A stretch of DNA of 32,505 nucleotides. It comes from Verrucomicrobiales bacterium. GTDB taxonomy: Bacteria > Verrucomicrobiota > Verrucomicrobiia > Verrucomicrobiales > DEV007. The notes under the pieces were generated by a model. It had not been told where the DNA came from. It did no database searches and saw nothing but the letters and a program-made list of their open reading frames with translations. Both the position numbers and the translations under genes were made by a program. The stretch covers positions 1 to 32,505 of the forward strand of contig JANQMB010000218.1 of assembly GCA_028280355.1 (NCBI GenBank), read 5' to 3'. This document shows positions 7,857 to 15,715 of this stretch, in pieces. How positions within the stretch are numbered: position 1 is the first letter of the stretch; each line of letters begins with the position of its first letter.

Positions 7857-8156
7857 GGTGGTTGTTGGTCCAGGTCTGGTTGTTGGTCTGATCCCCCGGC
7901 CGATCCCCACCTTCTGGCGGGGTCGGGCGCTGGGGGGAGCGCTCGGCTCCACCCCAAAACTACGCCCCCAAAAGGCCGCCGCCCCGCATCGGGTGCGGAT
8001 GATTGCGCATCCTATGCCCCCAGTTCCAGGCAGAGGCCCCCCTCCCGGCCGCGCACGATTTGCCCACCCTTTCGCACGGATGGCGCGGCAAGACCCCGCC
8101 TATCAGGTAGGGTTCGGTATTCAGGGAGGCCGCCCGGAGGCCGCCCGTCGTCCGCT
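7857..8156. other. Intergenic region between the barrel gene and ccoG
   Basis: This 300-bp divergent spacer should hold promoters for both flanking genes, but no convincing -35/-10 pair was found. It contains nested short inverted repeats: CGCA/TGCG at 7985-7997 and GGATG-N6-CATCC at 7997-8012. It also contains an 11-bp tandem repeat at 8125-8146. I found no TTGAT-N4-ATCAA site for an FNR-type regulator, which often controls cbb3 genes. Confidence 0.5.
8125..8146 (+). repeat. 11-bp tandem repeat before ccoG
   Basis: The unit GGAGGCCGCCC occurs twice without a gap (8125-8135 and 8136-8146), ending 10 nt before the ccoG ATG. Each unit includes a Shine-Dalgarno-like GGAGG. The nearer GGAGG is 16 nt from the start, further than usual for a ribosome binding site. 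Confidence 0.6.
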
Positions 8157-9593
8157 ATGCCCAAGACGCTGCCCAACCTCGTCTCCGTCACCACCATCGG
8201 GGAGGATGGGTCGCATGTCGCCGTCCACCCGGCCGACGTCGCCGGGCGGTTCACCTTCCTGCGGAGGATATTCGGCCTGCTGCTGATCGCGGTCTATGTC
8301 GCGCTGCCGTGGATCCCCGTCCGCGGCCAGCCGGCGCTGTTCTTCAACCTCGCGGAGGGGCGCTTCCATGTCTTCGGCTTCACCTTCCTCACCCACGACT
8401 TCTGGCTCGCCTTCTTCCTCGTCAGCGGCGCGGGCTTCGCCCTGTTCTACATCACCTCCCTGTTCGGGCGCCTCTGGTGCGGCTGGGCGTGCCCCTACAC
8501 GGTTTTCCTCGAGCACGTCTTCCGGCGTATCGAGCGGTGGATCGACGGTGATGCCCCGGCGCGGCGGAAGCTCGAGGGGGCGCCCTGGACGGGGGGGAAG
8601 ATCGCCAGGCGCCTGCTGAAGCACGCGCTCTACATTCTGTGCGCCGCGCTCATCGCACACGTTTTCCTCTCCTATTTCGTCAGCATCAAAGGCCTCTACG
8701 GATACATGCGACAGTCGCCGGCGGCGCACCTGAAATCCTTCGCGGCCGTCGCCTTCCTCACCGGCGTGCTCTACTTCTGCTTCGCCTGGTTCCGCGAGCA
8801 GTTCTGCATCATCCTCTGCCCCTACGGCCGCATCCAGAGCGCGCTGACCGACGACGACACCGTCGTGATCGGATACGACAGCAGGCGCGGCGAGCCGCGG
8901 GGCAAGGCGGCAGACCCCGATGCCGGGGATTGCGTCGACTGCCGGCGCTGCGTGCAGGTCTGCCCGACCGGGATCGACATCCGCAACGGCCTGCAGCTCG
9001 AGTGCATCGGCTGCGCGGCCTGCATCGACGCCTGCGACGACATCATGGACAAGGTGGGGCGCCGGCGCGGGCTGGTGCGCTATGACTCGATGAACGGCCT
9101 CGACGGCAAAAAGCGCCGCTACGTGCGGCCGCGCATCCTGCTGTACACCGCGCTGATGCTGCTCGGCGGTGGCGTGCTCGCCTTCGCGCTGACCCGCGTC
9201 CACGACGTGGAGATGACCACCACGCGCATGTCTGGGATACCCTACTTCGTCACCGACGACGCGGTGCGCAACCAGTTCAAGTTGCGCCTGTTCACCAAGC
9301 GGCCGGTCGAGACCACGTTCACCCTCGAGCTCTCGGGGGCTCCGGAGGGCGCGATCGGCGGCGGCCTCGAGGAGCCGGTCAAAGTGCCGCCGCTCGGTTC
9401 GGTCGAGCGCCCGGTCACCGTCATCATCCCCCGGGCGGTCTACGCGGGCCCGGCCGAGTTCGAGCTGCACGCGCGTGCGGAGCCGGGTGGCACCGTGCTG
9501 GTGCGCCGGCTCAAGTTCGTCGGCCCCGAGGCGCGCCTGCTCGCTGAGGATGCCGCCGATCGTGCCGCGGAGGCCGAAGAGACGACACCATGA
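8157..9593 (+). CDS. ccoG: Cytochrome c oxidase accessory protein CcoG (FixG/RdxA)
   Basis: A 478-residue inner-membrane iron-sulfur protein needed for cbb3 oxidase assembly; the family is reported to reduce Cu(II) for copper delivery. Membrane helices flank a CGWACP motif starting at C108. Two 4Fe-4S ligand sets follow, C259/C262/C265/C269 (CVDCRRCVQVCP) and C283/C286/C289/C293 (CIGCAACIDAC), and then another helix (about 327-347). The C-terminal part (350-460) is an Ig-like periplasmic domain, as in the family. Length is normal. The gene starts a chain of four genes joined by 4-nt overlaps (ccoG, small protein, SafE-like, ccoI). It is separated from ccoNOQP by the duplicated cassette and the convergent barrel gene. 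Confidence 0.95.
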   Translation: MPKTLPNLVSVTTIGEDGSHVAVHPADVAGRFTFLRRIFGLLLIAVYVALPWIPVRGQPALFFNLAEGRFHVFGFTFLTHDFWLAFFLVSGAGFALFYITSLFGRLWCGWACPYTVFLEHVFRRIERWIDGDAPARRKLEGAPWTGGKIARRLLKHALYILCAALIAHVFLSYFVSIKGLYGYMRQSPAAHLKSFAAVAFLTGVLYFCFAWFREQFCIILCPYGRIQSALTDDDTVVIGYDSRRGEPRGKAADPDAGDCVDCRRCVQVCPTGIDIRNGLQLECIGCAACIDACDDIMDKVGRRRGLVRYDSMNGLDGKKRRYVRPRILLYTALMLLGGGVLAFALTRVHDVEMTTTRMSGIPYFVTDDAVRNQFKLRLFTKRPVETTFTLELSGAPEGAIGGGLEEPVKVPPLGSVERPVTVIIPRAVYAGPAEFELHARAEPGGTVLVRRLKFVGPEARLLAEDAADRAAEAEETTP

Positions 9594-9724
9594 CTGAGAA
9601 AAAAACGCGCGACCTGTTCTGGCTCTGGGTGGTGATGGCCTTCGTCGCCGTCATCGCCGCGTGGGGCACGCTGTTCGCCATCGCGAGAGACAACCCGAAC
9701 CCCCAGATCGAGGTCAACGAGTGA
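9590..9724 (+). CDS. 44-aa single-helix membrane protein in ccoG-ccoI operon
   Basis: A short gene with an ATG at 9590 that overlaps the ccoG stop (ATGA) and a stop that overlaps the GTG start of the next gene (GTGA). The product has a charged N-terminus (MTEKKTRD), one membrane helix (about 9-31) and a short acidic tail. The tight overlaps on both sides and the clear helix argue that it is real. Its place matches where many cbb3 accessory operons carry ccoH/fixH, whose product is about 150 residues with one N-terminal helix. This could be a reduced CcoH-like protein, but no sequence motif proves it. Confidence 0.7.
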   Translation: MTEKKTRDLFWLWVVMAFVAVIAAWGTLFAIARDNPNPQIEVNE

Positions 9725-10467
9725 TCGAGGCCGCCACCATCAACACCACCGCCGGTGCCTTCGCCGCGGGCCTGGCGACGGGCGTGCACTGCGCCGGTAT
9801 GTGCGGCCCGCTAGCTTGCCTGGCTGGCTCGGGCGGGGGTGCGCCCACCCGCTGGTCACGCGCGCTCGGGACGGGCGGCTACCACGCCGGCCGGGTCGCG
9901 TCCTACGCGGCGGTCGGCGCGCTCGCGGGCTGGCTCGGGCGCGCGCCCTTGGAGGCCTTCTCCTCGGCGCCGGCCAGGCTCCTCCCCTGGGCGCTCGCGG
10001 TCGCGCTGGTCGCCATCGCGTTCGGCCTCGAGAAGAGGGTCCCCCAGCCGAGGCGCGTCGCGGGCTTCGCCTTCCGCGTGCGGCTCGCGCTCGGCCGGCG
10101 GAGCCCCGCCGTTGGTGGTGCCTTGTTAGGGGTCGCCACGCCGCTGCTGCCCTGCGCGCCGCTCTATGTCGTGTTTGGTCTCGCCTTGCTGAGCGGCTCT
10201 GCCGCCGCGGGCGCCGAGTTCACCGCCGCCTTCGCGCTCGGCACCGTCCCGCTGCTGTTGCTGGCGAGTGGCGCCTTCCGCCTGCTGGCCGCCCGCTTCG
10301 GCCCCGGTGCGATCACCGGTATCCGCCGGGCGGTCGCGTTGCTCGCCGCCGCCGCCATCGTGCTGCGGGTCTCTGTCGGGTCACCGCCGACGGCGGCCGA
10401 CCCGCACTGCCCCCTCTGCCCCGATACGCCGGATCGGGGATCGCTGTCCTCCGCCCCGCCGCCATGA
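9721..10467 (+). CDS. SafE/DsbD_2-type membrane transporter of cbb3 cluster
   Basis: A 248-residue inner-membrane protein with about six helices. I chose the GTG at 9721 because it overlaps the preceding stop by 4 nt and opens directly into the conserved N-terminus; an upstream GTG would add a hydrophilic leader. Helix 1 carries GVHCAGMCGPLACLAG with C24, C28 and C33, matching the GxHCxGMCGG motif of the sulfite exporter TauE/SafE / DsbD_2 family. A second cysteine, C145 in LLPCAPLY, matches the family's PCG.VY element. Such proteins regularly accompany ccoI and are thought to take part in copper supply to the oxidase, perhaps by moving reducing power or Cu. The exact substrate is unproven. 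Confidence 0.85.
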   Translation: MIEAATINTTAGAFAAGLATGVHCAGMCGPLACLAGSGGGAPTRWSRALGTGGYHAGRVASYAAVGALAGWLGRAPLEAFSSAPARLLPWALAVALVAIAFGLEKRVPQPRRVAGFAFRVRLALGRRSPAVGGALLGVATPLLPCAPLYVVFGLALLSGSAAAGAEFTAAFALGTVPLLLLASGAFRLLAARFGPGAITGIRRAVALLAAAAIVLRVSVGSPPTAADPHCPLCPDTPDRGSLSSAPPP

Positions 10468-12911
10468 GCAGGCACGCCGAACTCCGCTGCGAACACTGCG
10501 CCACGCCGTTCCCCCGGAAGGCGGGTGGGGACACCCGTTTCTGCTGTGCCGGGTGTCGCTATGTCTACCGGATGATCCGGGAGGGGGGGCTGGACCAGTT
10601 CTACGACATCAAGGGGCGGGCGCAGACCCGCCCGGTCGAATCGCTGGCGTTCGAGGTGCGCGACTACGCCTGGCTGGAGGACATGGTCGCTGGGGCGGAG
10701 GCGGCGGAGGAGGAGGGGAACCCCGCCCGCCTGGAGCTGTCGGTCACCGGGATCTCCTGCGCCGCGTGCGTGTGGTTGCTCGAGAGCGTGTTCGCCCGCG
10801 AGCCCGGGGCGATCGCGATGCACACGGATGCGGCACAGGGGCGCGCCGTCCTCAGCTGGAGGAAGGGGGGCTGCTCGGTCGTCGATGCGGTCCGCAGGTT
10901 GCAGGGCTTCGGATACGAATTCGGCCCCCCGGGGGAGCAGGGCGATGGCGCGGCGGGGTTGGGTCAGAGGCTCGGCCTGTGTGCGGCCTTCGCGATGAAC
11001 GCGATGGCCTTCACGCTGCCGCGCTACCTCGGTATGCCCCCGGAGTTCTCGCTGGCCGGGGTCTTCGAGATGGTCGCCGCCGTCTCGGCGGCGCTGGCCA
11101 TGCTGCTCGGCGGCTCCTATTTCATCGCGCGTTCGGTCCGCGCGCTCCGCCACGGGATGGTCCACATCGACCTGCCGATCGCGCTTGGGGTGACGCTCGC
11201 CTTCGGCGGGTCGCTGTTCGGTTGGGTCGCGGGATATGAGCCGCTGCTCTATTTCGACTTCGTCGCCGTGTTCGTCTTCCTGATGCTCGGGGGCAGGTGG
11301 CTTCAGGAGCGCAGCCTGGCGCGGAATCGCAACCGCCTCGCGGAGCGCTACGGGCACCCCGACACGTTCCGCCCCGCCGACGGTGCACCGGCGCGCCCGC
11401 TGGAGCAGCTCGAGCCCGGCGGCGCGTACCGCCTGCGGGCCGGCGAGCTGGTGCCGGTCGCCAGCACCGTGGTGGAGGAGTCCCGGTTTGGGATGGCCTG
11501 GATCAGCGGCGAGGCGGACGACCAGGCGATCCCCGCCGGTGGCATCGCCCCGTCCGGATCGGTCTATCTCGGGGAGGGGGAGACCTCCCTGGTCGCGCGC
11601 GAAGCCTGGGCGGGGAGCGTGCTACAGCGACTGGTCCACCAACCGGCACCGGGGGAGATGCAGGATCGCGGGCTGCGGGGGTTGATCGCGGGATACATCG
11701 GCCTGGTCATCATCGTCGGCCTGTCTGCCGCGGTATGGTGGTTCGCCCGCACCGGGGATGTGGGGCGGGCGCTACAGGTCGCCATCTCGCTGTTCGTGGT
11801 CTCCTGCCCCTGTGCCTTGGGGGTCGCCCTGCCGCTGGCCGACCGCATCGCGTCCGCCCGCGCCGCGCGGTCTGGCGCCTACCCACAACGCCGCGGCTTC
11901 TGGGGGCGCCTGGCCCGCACCCGAAAGGTGATCTTCGACAAGACGGGGACCCTCACCCTCGGGCGCCCCGTCCTGGTCGACCGTGGCGACCTCGATTCGC
12001 TCGGCGCCGATGCCCTCGCCGCCCTGTCCGCCATCACCTCCGCCAGCCCTCACCCGGTGAGCCGCGCGCTCTTCGGGGAGGTCGCCGCGCTCGGCGCCGT
12101 CCGGGGGGCGGGCGACATCGAGGTCACCGAGGAGGTCGGCGTCGGCGTCCGCGCGCGGGTCGGCGGCGTCCTCTGGTCCCTGGAGCGGGACCCGGACGCG
12201 GGTTCGGATGCCCTGTTCACAAGGGACGGGCAGGTCGAGGCCCGTTTCACTTTCGCGGACAGCCTGCGCCCGAGCGCCGCGGCGGAGGTGGCGATGTTAG
12301 GGAAGATGGGGGTCGAGGTCTTCCTGATGAGCGGCGACCGCGCGGACAAGGTGCGCGCCGTCGCCCACCAGCTGGGGATGACGGAGGGGCGGTGGGGGGC
12401 GAGGATGTCACCGGACGAGAAGGCGGGGCGGGTCGCGCGGCTGGATCGCCGCGACACGTTGTTCGTTGGGGACGGGGCGAACGACAGCCTGGCTTTCGAC
12501 GCCGCCCACTGCACCGCCACCCCGGTCGACGACTTCGGTCTGTTGCAGGGAAAGGCCGACCTCTATTTCCTCGGGCGCAGCCTCGGCTGGCTGGGGGAGG
12601 TGATCGCGATCGCCCGCCGGCGGCGTCTGGCGATCCGTTCGGTGGTCGCCTTCGCCCTGACCTACAACCTCTGCGCCGCCGGGGTCGCCCTGGCGGGTGG
12701 CATGAACCCGCTCCTGGCGGCCGTCCTGATGCCGCTCAGCTCGGTGGTCACGGTCGCGCTCACCGCCGGCCTCCTCGCGGCGGGCGGCAGGCGGCCGGCT
12801 CCGGGGGGCGAGGTGTCACCCCGTCGCGCGGACCGCCTTGGCGACCATCTCCATCTGCCGCTCGCCGACGCCGGCCTGCTCCGCGAAACCGGACCAGCCG
12901 GCGAGCGCTGA
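10464..12911 (+). CDS. ccoI: CcoI-type copper-exporting P-type ATPase
   Basis: An 815-residue P1B-type ATPase that moves copper across the inner membrane for the cbb3 active site. The start at 10464 overlaps the previous stop (ATGA). The N-terminus holds the CcoI-specific cysteine cluster C9/C12 and FCCAGC (C27, C28, C31), then an HMA domain with C99-AA-C102. Further on are the actuator motif ISGEADDQ, the transmembrane copper site C448-P-C450, the phosphorylated D492 in DKTGT, the nucleotide-binding SPHP motif and GDGANDS (D670). The last 32 codons (12816-12911) run antisense through the 3' end of hipA. This tail has no membrane character and looks like read-through past the usual end of the family, near LLAAGGRR. 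Confidence 0.93.
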   Translation: MSRHAELRCEHCATPFPRKAGGDTRFCCAGCRYVYRMIREGGLDQFYDIKGRAQTRPVESLAFEVRDYAWLEDMVAGAEAAEEEGNPARLELSVTGISCAACVWLLESVFAREPGAIAMHTDAAQGRAVLSWRKGGCSVVDAVRRLQGFGYEFGPPGEQGDGAAGLGQRLGLCAAFAMNAMAFTLPRYLGMPPEFSLAGVFEMVAAVSAALAMLLGGSYFIARSVRALRHGMVHIDLPIALGVTLAFGGSLFGWVAGYEPLLYFDFVAVFVFLMLGGRWLQERSLARNRNRLAERYGHPDTFRPADGAPARPLEQLEPGGAYRLRAGELVPVASTVVEESRFGMAWISGEADDQAIPAGGIAPSGSVYLGEGETSLVAREAWAGSVLQRLVHQPAPGEMQDRGLRGLIAGYIGLVIIVGLSAAVWWFARTGDVGRALQVAISLFVVSCPCALGVALPLADRIASARAARSGAYPQRRGFWGRLARTRKVIFDKTGTLTLGRPVLVDRGDLDSLGADALAALSAITSASPHPVSRALFGEVAALGAVRGAGDIEVTEEVGVGVRARVGGVLWSLERDPDAGSDALFTRDGQVEARFTFADSLRPSAAAEVAMLGKMGVEVFLMSGDRADKVRAVAHQLGMTEGRWGARMSPDEKAGRVARLDRRDTLFVGDGANDSLAFDAAHCTATPVDDFGLLQGKADLYFLGRSLGWLGEVIAIARRRRLAIRSVVAFALTYNLCAAGVALAGGMNPLLAAVLMPLSSVVTVALTAGLLAAGGRRPAPGGEVSPRRADRLGDHLHLPLADAGLLRETGPAGER

Positions 12912-14117
12912 CGCCACCTCGTCGACCGCCGACTGGAGCTTCGGCCGGGTGGCGACCAGACAGCGCCCCCCGGTCTCCAGGAGGTCGGCGACCGTGATGT
13001 CCCGGCGTTTGCCGCAGACCGACATCTGCTGGGTCGCCGTCCACTTCCCAGGCGCAGGGTTGGAGGCATAGGTGACGTCGAACGCGGGGGCGAGCCCCCA
13101 GCCCCCGTCGGCGTCGAAGAGGAAACCGAAGTTCTTGGAGTGGTCGTCGCGGTTGCAGGCGAGGACGTTGAAGGCCATCCGCCGGAAGGCTTCGATCTTC
13201 CACCCCGGGTCGAGGTCCAGTTGCGCGAGGACGTCGAAGTAGTCCTCGTAGGAATGGCCGTGGTCCCCGGGGGTCGCGTAGGCCATGTGGGCGAGGCCGA
13301 ACAGCGAGGCGTAGTGGACCTTGCCGCCCCCCTCCGGGCGGTCGAAGCGGCGGGTCATGAAGTGGGCGCGGCCGCCCTCCTCGAACAGGCGGCATTCGGA
13401 CATCGCGATCCCGGCGCGTGCGGCCATGAGGTGGTAGGCGTACTCGATCCGCCCGTACCCCTGCGGGTCGCGCACGCCGTCGAAGGCCGAGCCCACGCCG
13501 TCGAACTTCAGGATCCAGTGTTCGAAGCCGTCCGGGGCGCCGGCCTGGCCGGAACGCACCTCGTTGGTCTCGCGGTTCCAGGCAACCACCGCCTTGGCGC
13601 GCGCGCCGCCGGCCGAGGTCCCGACGCGCAGGATCTCGTTCAAGTCCTCCTCGCTGTCGAACGCCGCCGACAGGCCCTCCTTTCTCGCCAGTGCCCGCGA
13701 CGCCAGTTCGACCAGCTGGTCCACCTCCACCCGCTCCGCCCTGGACGACCTCCCGCGCAGGGCCGGCCGGAACTCCAGGGCCCCCATACCGCGCCCGCCG
13801 AGGTAGCAGAGCCGCTCGACGGGGGAGAACTCGGCCGGCCGGCGGCCCTGCTGTCGCAGCCAGTCGTCGATGAGCGCGTTGCCATAGGTGTCCGGCAGGC
13901 AGTCCGCCAGCATCCCGGGCAGCCCCGCATAGGACTCGTGGGTGTTGGGGAACTGGTAGGGGGCCGCGCGCAGCGGCATCTTGAGGGGGGCGAGCTCGAC
14001 CCCGGTGCCCACGAACTCCGGCGTGTATTCGAACACCGCCACGCCCCTCGGGGCGTCCCAGTAGACGACGCCCACCTTGGCCTCCCCGTAGAGGACGTCT
14101 GCGAGCAACTGGGCCAT
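12816..14117 (-). CDS. hipA: HipA-type Ser/Thr kinase toxin
   Basis: A 433-residue protein, close to the 440 residues of E. coli HipA, the kinase that phosphorylates glutamyl-tRNA synthetase and slows growth. Visible elements are the N-terminal HipA_N region (about 5-115), the Gly-rich loop TSAGGARAK with S168 (equivalent of the autophosphorylated serine), and FDR at 258-260. The catalytic segment is N322-RDDHSKN with D324, and the metal-binding D347 lies in LAPAFDVTY. All catalytic residues appear intact, so the toxin should be active. It starts directly after the hipB stop with no gap. Its 3' end overlaps ccoI tail to tail by 96 nt. Confidence 0.93.
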   Translation of the reverse strand: MAQLLADVLYGEAKVGVVYWDAPRGVAVFEYTPEFVGTGVELAPLKMPLRAAPYQFPNTHESYAGLPGMLADCLPDTYGNALIDDWLRQQGRRPAEFSPVERLCYLGGRGMGALEFRPALRGRSSRAERVEVDQLVELASRALARKEGLSAAFDSEEDLNEILRVGTSAGGARAKAVVAWNRETNEVRSGQAGAPDGFEHWILKFDGVGSAFDGVRDPQGYGRIEYAYHLMAARAGIAMSECRLFEEGGRAHFMTRRFDRPEGGGKVHYASLFGLAHMAYATPGDHGHSYEDYFDVLAQLDLDPGWKIEAFRRMAFNVLACNRDDHSKNFGFLFDADGGWGLAPAFDVTYASNPAPGKWTATQQMSVCGKRRDITVADLLETGGRCLVATRPKLQSAVDEVASALAGWSGFAEQAGVGERQMEMVAKAVRATG

Positions 14118-14387
14118 CTAGCGAACCCTCTGGCGCTGCTTCCCCTGCAGCTTCTGCAAGTCGATCGGGCTGACCACCGCTGGCGGCAGAAGGTTCTCCA
14201 ACGCTTCCCCGTGTCCTAGCGCCCACAGGACCTTGGCCAAGGTCTGGGTGGTGACAGGGCGGCCGTTCTCCAGCGAGGAGAGCGCGTCGGCACTCACCGC
14301 CGCCTTCGCCGACAGCTCTTTCTGCTTGAGCCCCTGCGCGATTCTCTCGCGGCGGACGCGGCGCCCCAGTTCCTCCAGTGCTTTCAT
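14118..14387 (-). CDS. hipB: HipB-like antitoxin, XRE-family DNA-binding protein
   Basis: An 89-residue protein with a helix-turn-helix of the Xre/Cro type at about 8-60 (QGLKQKELSAKAAVSADALS, then SLENGR and TTQTLAKVLWALG). HipB binds HipA to neutralise it and represses its own operon. The Gln-rich tail (about 70-89) could contact HipA. Its stop codon touches the hipA ATG, giving the standard antitoxin-first order. The ATG at 14387 lies at the edge of an AT-rich region that probably holds the promoter and operator. Confidence 0.9.
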   Translation of the reverse strand: MKALEELGRRVRRERIAQGLKQKELSAKAAVSADALSSLENGRPVTTQTLAKVLWALGHGEALENLLPPAVVSPIDLQKLQGKQRQRVR

Positions 14388-14456
14388 TTTAATCAGTATT
14401 TAAACGGTTTTAAATTGTTTATCAACATTTAAACCGATTAAAACCGTTTTTAAAAT
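14388..14456 (-). promoter_or_regulatory. Candidate hipBA promoter/operator region
   Basis: An AT-rich block in an otherwise about 70% GC window. TTTAAACGGTTTTAAA (14399-14414) is inverted relative to TTAAAACCGTTTTTAAA (14438-14454), and a further half-site TTTAAACCG occurs at 14428-14436. The AAACCG core is thus present three times, in both orientations. HipB proteins bind several inverted sites before their own operon, so these are the likely operators. Exact -35/-10 elements cannot be fixed by eye. Confidence 0.65.
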
Positions 14457-14504
14457 CAACTCCATCGAGGTTCACGAAAGGGGTGACATCCCTGCGTTTG
14501 TCTG

Positions 14505-14638
14505 GGGCGTGTTCACGCAAATCGTGTTTGGGCATCTTTGTGGTGAGCCGGATCGTAAGAGGGGAGTCCGCCCCCGTCGACTTGCTCACGCTCGTCGCTA
14601 CCCCCCTCGGCACCCCCGCCTTTTGCGTGAACACGCCC
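14505..14638. repeat. Pair of inverted 17-bp motifs, possible small mobile element or long stem
   Basis: GGGCGTGTTCACGCAAA at 14505-14521 is the exact reverse complement of 14622-14638. The copies are 100 bp apart. The core GCGTG-TT-CACGC is itself palindromic. No clear target-site duplication flanks the pair, and the interior has no convincing gene. It lies between the hipBA promoter and the end of the AraC-type gene. It could be a MITE-like relic, a paired operator or a structured transcript end. Confidence 0.6.
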
Positions 14639-14652
14639 TAGTCGAGAGGATC

Positions 14653-15477
14653 CTATACCTCGGCGCGCCGATAGGCCGCCGGTGAGGTTCCGCGGCGTCG
14701 TTTCAGCATCCGGCTGAAGTAGTAGCGGTTGGCGAAGCCGCACTCTTCCGCGACTTGCTCGATCGACTCGTCGCCGTGCCGCAGCAGCCGGCAGGCTTCG
14801 TCGAGCCGGAAGTCGAGCAGCACCCGCATCGGGGAACTGCGGACGTGTCGCCGGAAGAGGTGGCTGAGGTTGCGGGTGCTGAGGCCGGCGTTCCTGGCGA
14901 TCGTCTCGGCTGTGAGCTTCCGTTTCAGGTTGGCGTGCATGAAGTCCATGGCCGCCTCGACGCGGGGGTCGACCTGCCGCTTCGTCCAGACCTCGTGTGG
15001 CAACTGTTGCAGCGCCTCCCCCACCAGCGACGCGGACCTCCAGGGGAACGGGGCGCCGGCGAGGGCCGGTAGTTCGGCCAGTGTCGCCCGCATCGTCTCG
15101 CTCAGTTCGATCGGGAAGATGCCCGGCGTCGCCCGGTCGCCGCCCGGGCCGAGGACGAAGTGGACATACCATTTGGAGAAGGGGCCGCGGTTGGCGGCGC
15201 GGATCGTCGTACGCGGCGGGAGGAGATAGGCCCCGCCGGGTCGCAGCCGGCATTCCACGTGCCCCGACTCGACCTCGACCCGGACGGTCGCCCGGCCGGC
15301 GACGGGGAGATAGAGCCGCCAGAACGGATCGTTCAGGCCAACCAGAACCCACGACTCCAACTCGATCAGCCGCGTGGTGAGGATCTGCAGGTTGACGTTG
15401 CGCAGCATGACGCGCCGCTCGCCGCGCACGCGGTGGGGTGACCCCTCAGGAACAAGGCTGATAAACTCTCGTGCCAT
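14653..15477 (-). CDS. AraC-family transcriptional regulator
   Basis: A 274-residue regulator. The N-terminal half (about 40-150) has the cupin-like pattern of an AraC ligand-binding domain (WRLYLPVAGRATVRVE, then LRPGGAYLLPPRT). The C-terminal 95 residues carry two helix-turn-helix units: LTAETIARNAGLSTRNLSHL, and IEQVAEECGFANRYYFSR followed by the family signature GTSPAAYRR. It is transcribed away from dhaL-lsrF, with 238 bp between the starts, so it probably controls those genes in response to a sugar or related ligand. The effector cannot be read from the sequence. Confidence 0.9.
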   Translation of the reverse strand: MAREFISLVPEGSPHRVRGERRVMLRNVNLQILTTRLIELESWVLVGLNDPFWRLYLPVAGRATVRVEVESGHVECRLRPGGAYLLPPRTTIRAANRGPFSKWYVHFVLGPGGDRATPGIFPIELSETMRATLAELPALAGAPFPWRSASLVGEALQQLPHEVWTKRQVDPRVEAAMDFMHANLKRKLTAETIARNAGLSTRNLSHLFRRHVRSSPMRVLLDFRLDEACRLLRHGDESIEQVAEECGFANRYYFSRMLKRRRGTSPAAYRRAEV

Positions 15478-15715
15478 CGGCTAGGCTGCTGGGGTATACT
15501 GGCCGGACGGGTCGAGGAGCGAGCCCGTTGCTGCCGTATCCGACACAAATCGTAAGGCCTCAGATAGTGAGGGGACAGCTGAAAATACCTACAATCCGAC
15601 GCCAGATGGGCGCGGTTCCCGGGTTGGTCTATAGATCCCAAATTTGCCGGATTCGATACAAAATATGCCGGCCGGCATATGGCCAACTGGAAATCGTCCC
15701 CTAGGTTCTTTCATC
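15478..15715. promoter_or_regulatory. Divergent control region between araC-type gene and dhaL
   Basis: A 238-bp spacer, more AT-rich than its surroundings. It holds a perfect 18-bp palindrome, ATATGCCGGCCGGCATAT, at 15663-15680, ending 35 bp before the dhaL start. Two similar stretches, TATCCGACACAAATCG (from 15537) and GATTCGATACAAAATA (from about 15650), lie in the same orientation and could be AraC-type direct-repeat sites. TATAGA near 15630 could be a -10 element, but no good -35 was seen. Confidence 0.6.

Noticed and set aside
7997-8012. GGATG-N6-CATCC inverted repeat as an FNR or similar site before ccoG
   Set aside because: It does not match the TTGAT-N4-ATCAA consensus, the arms are only 5 bp, and it overlaps another short inverted repeat in GC-rich sequence, so chance is a fair explanation.
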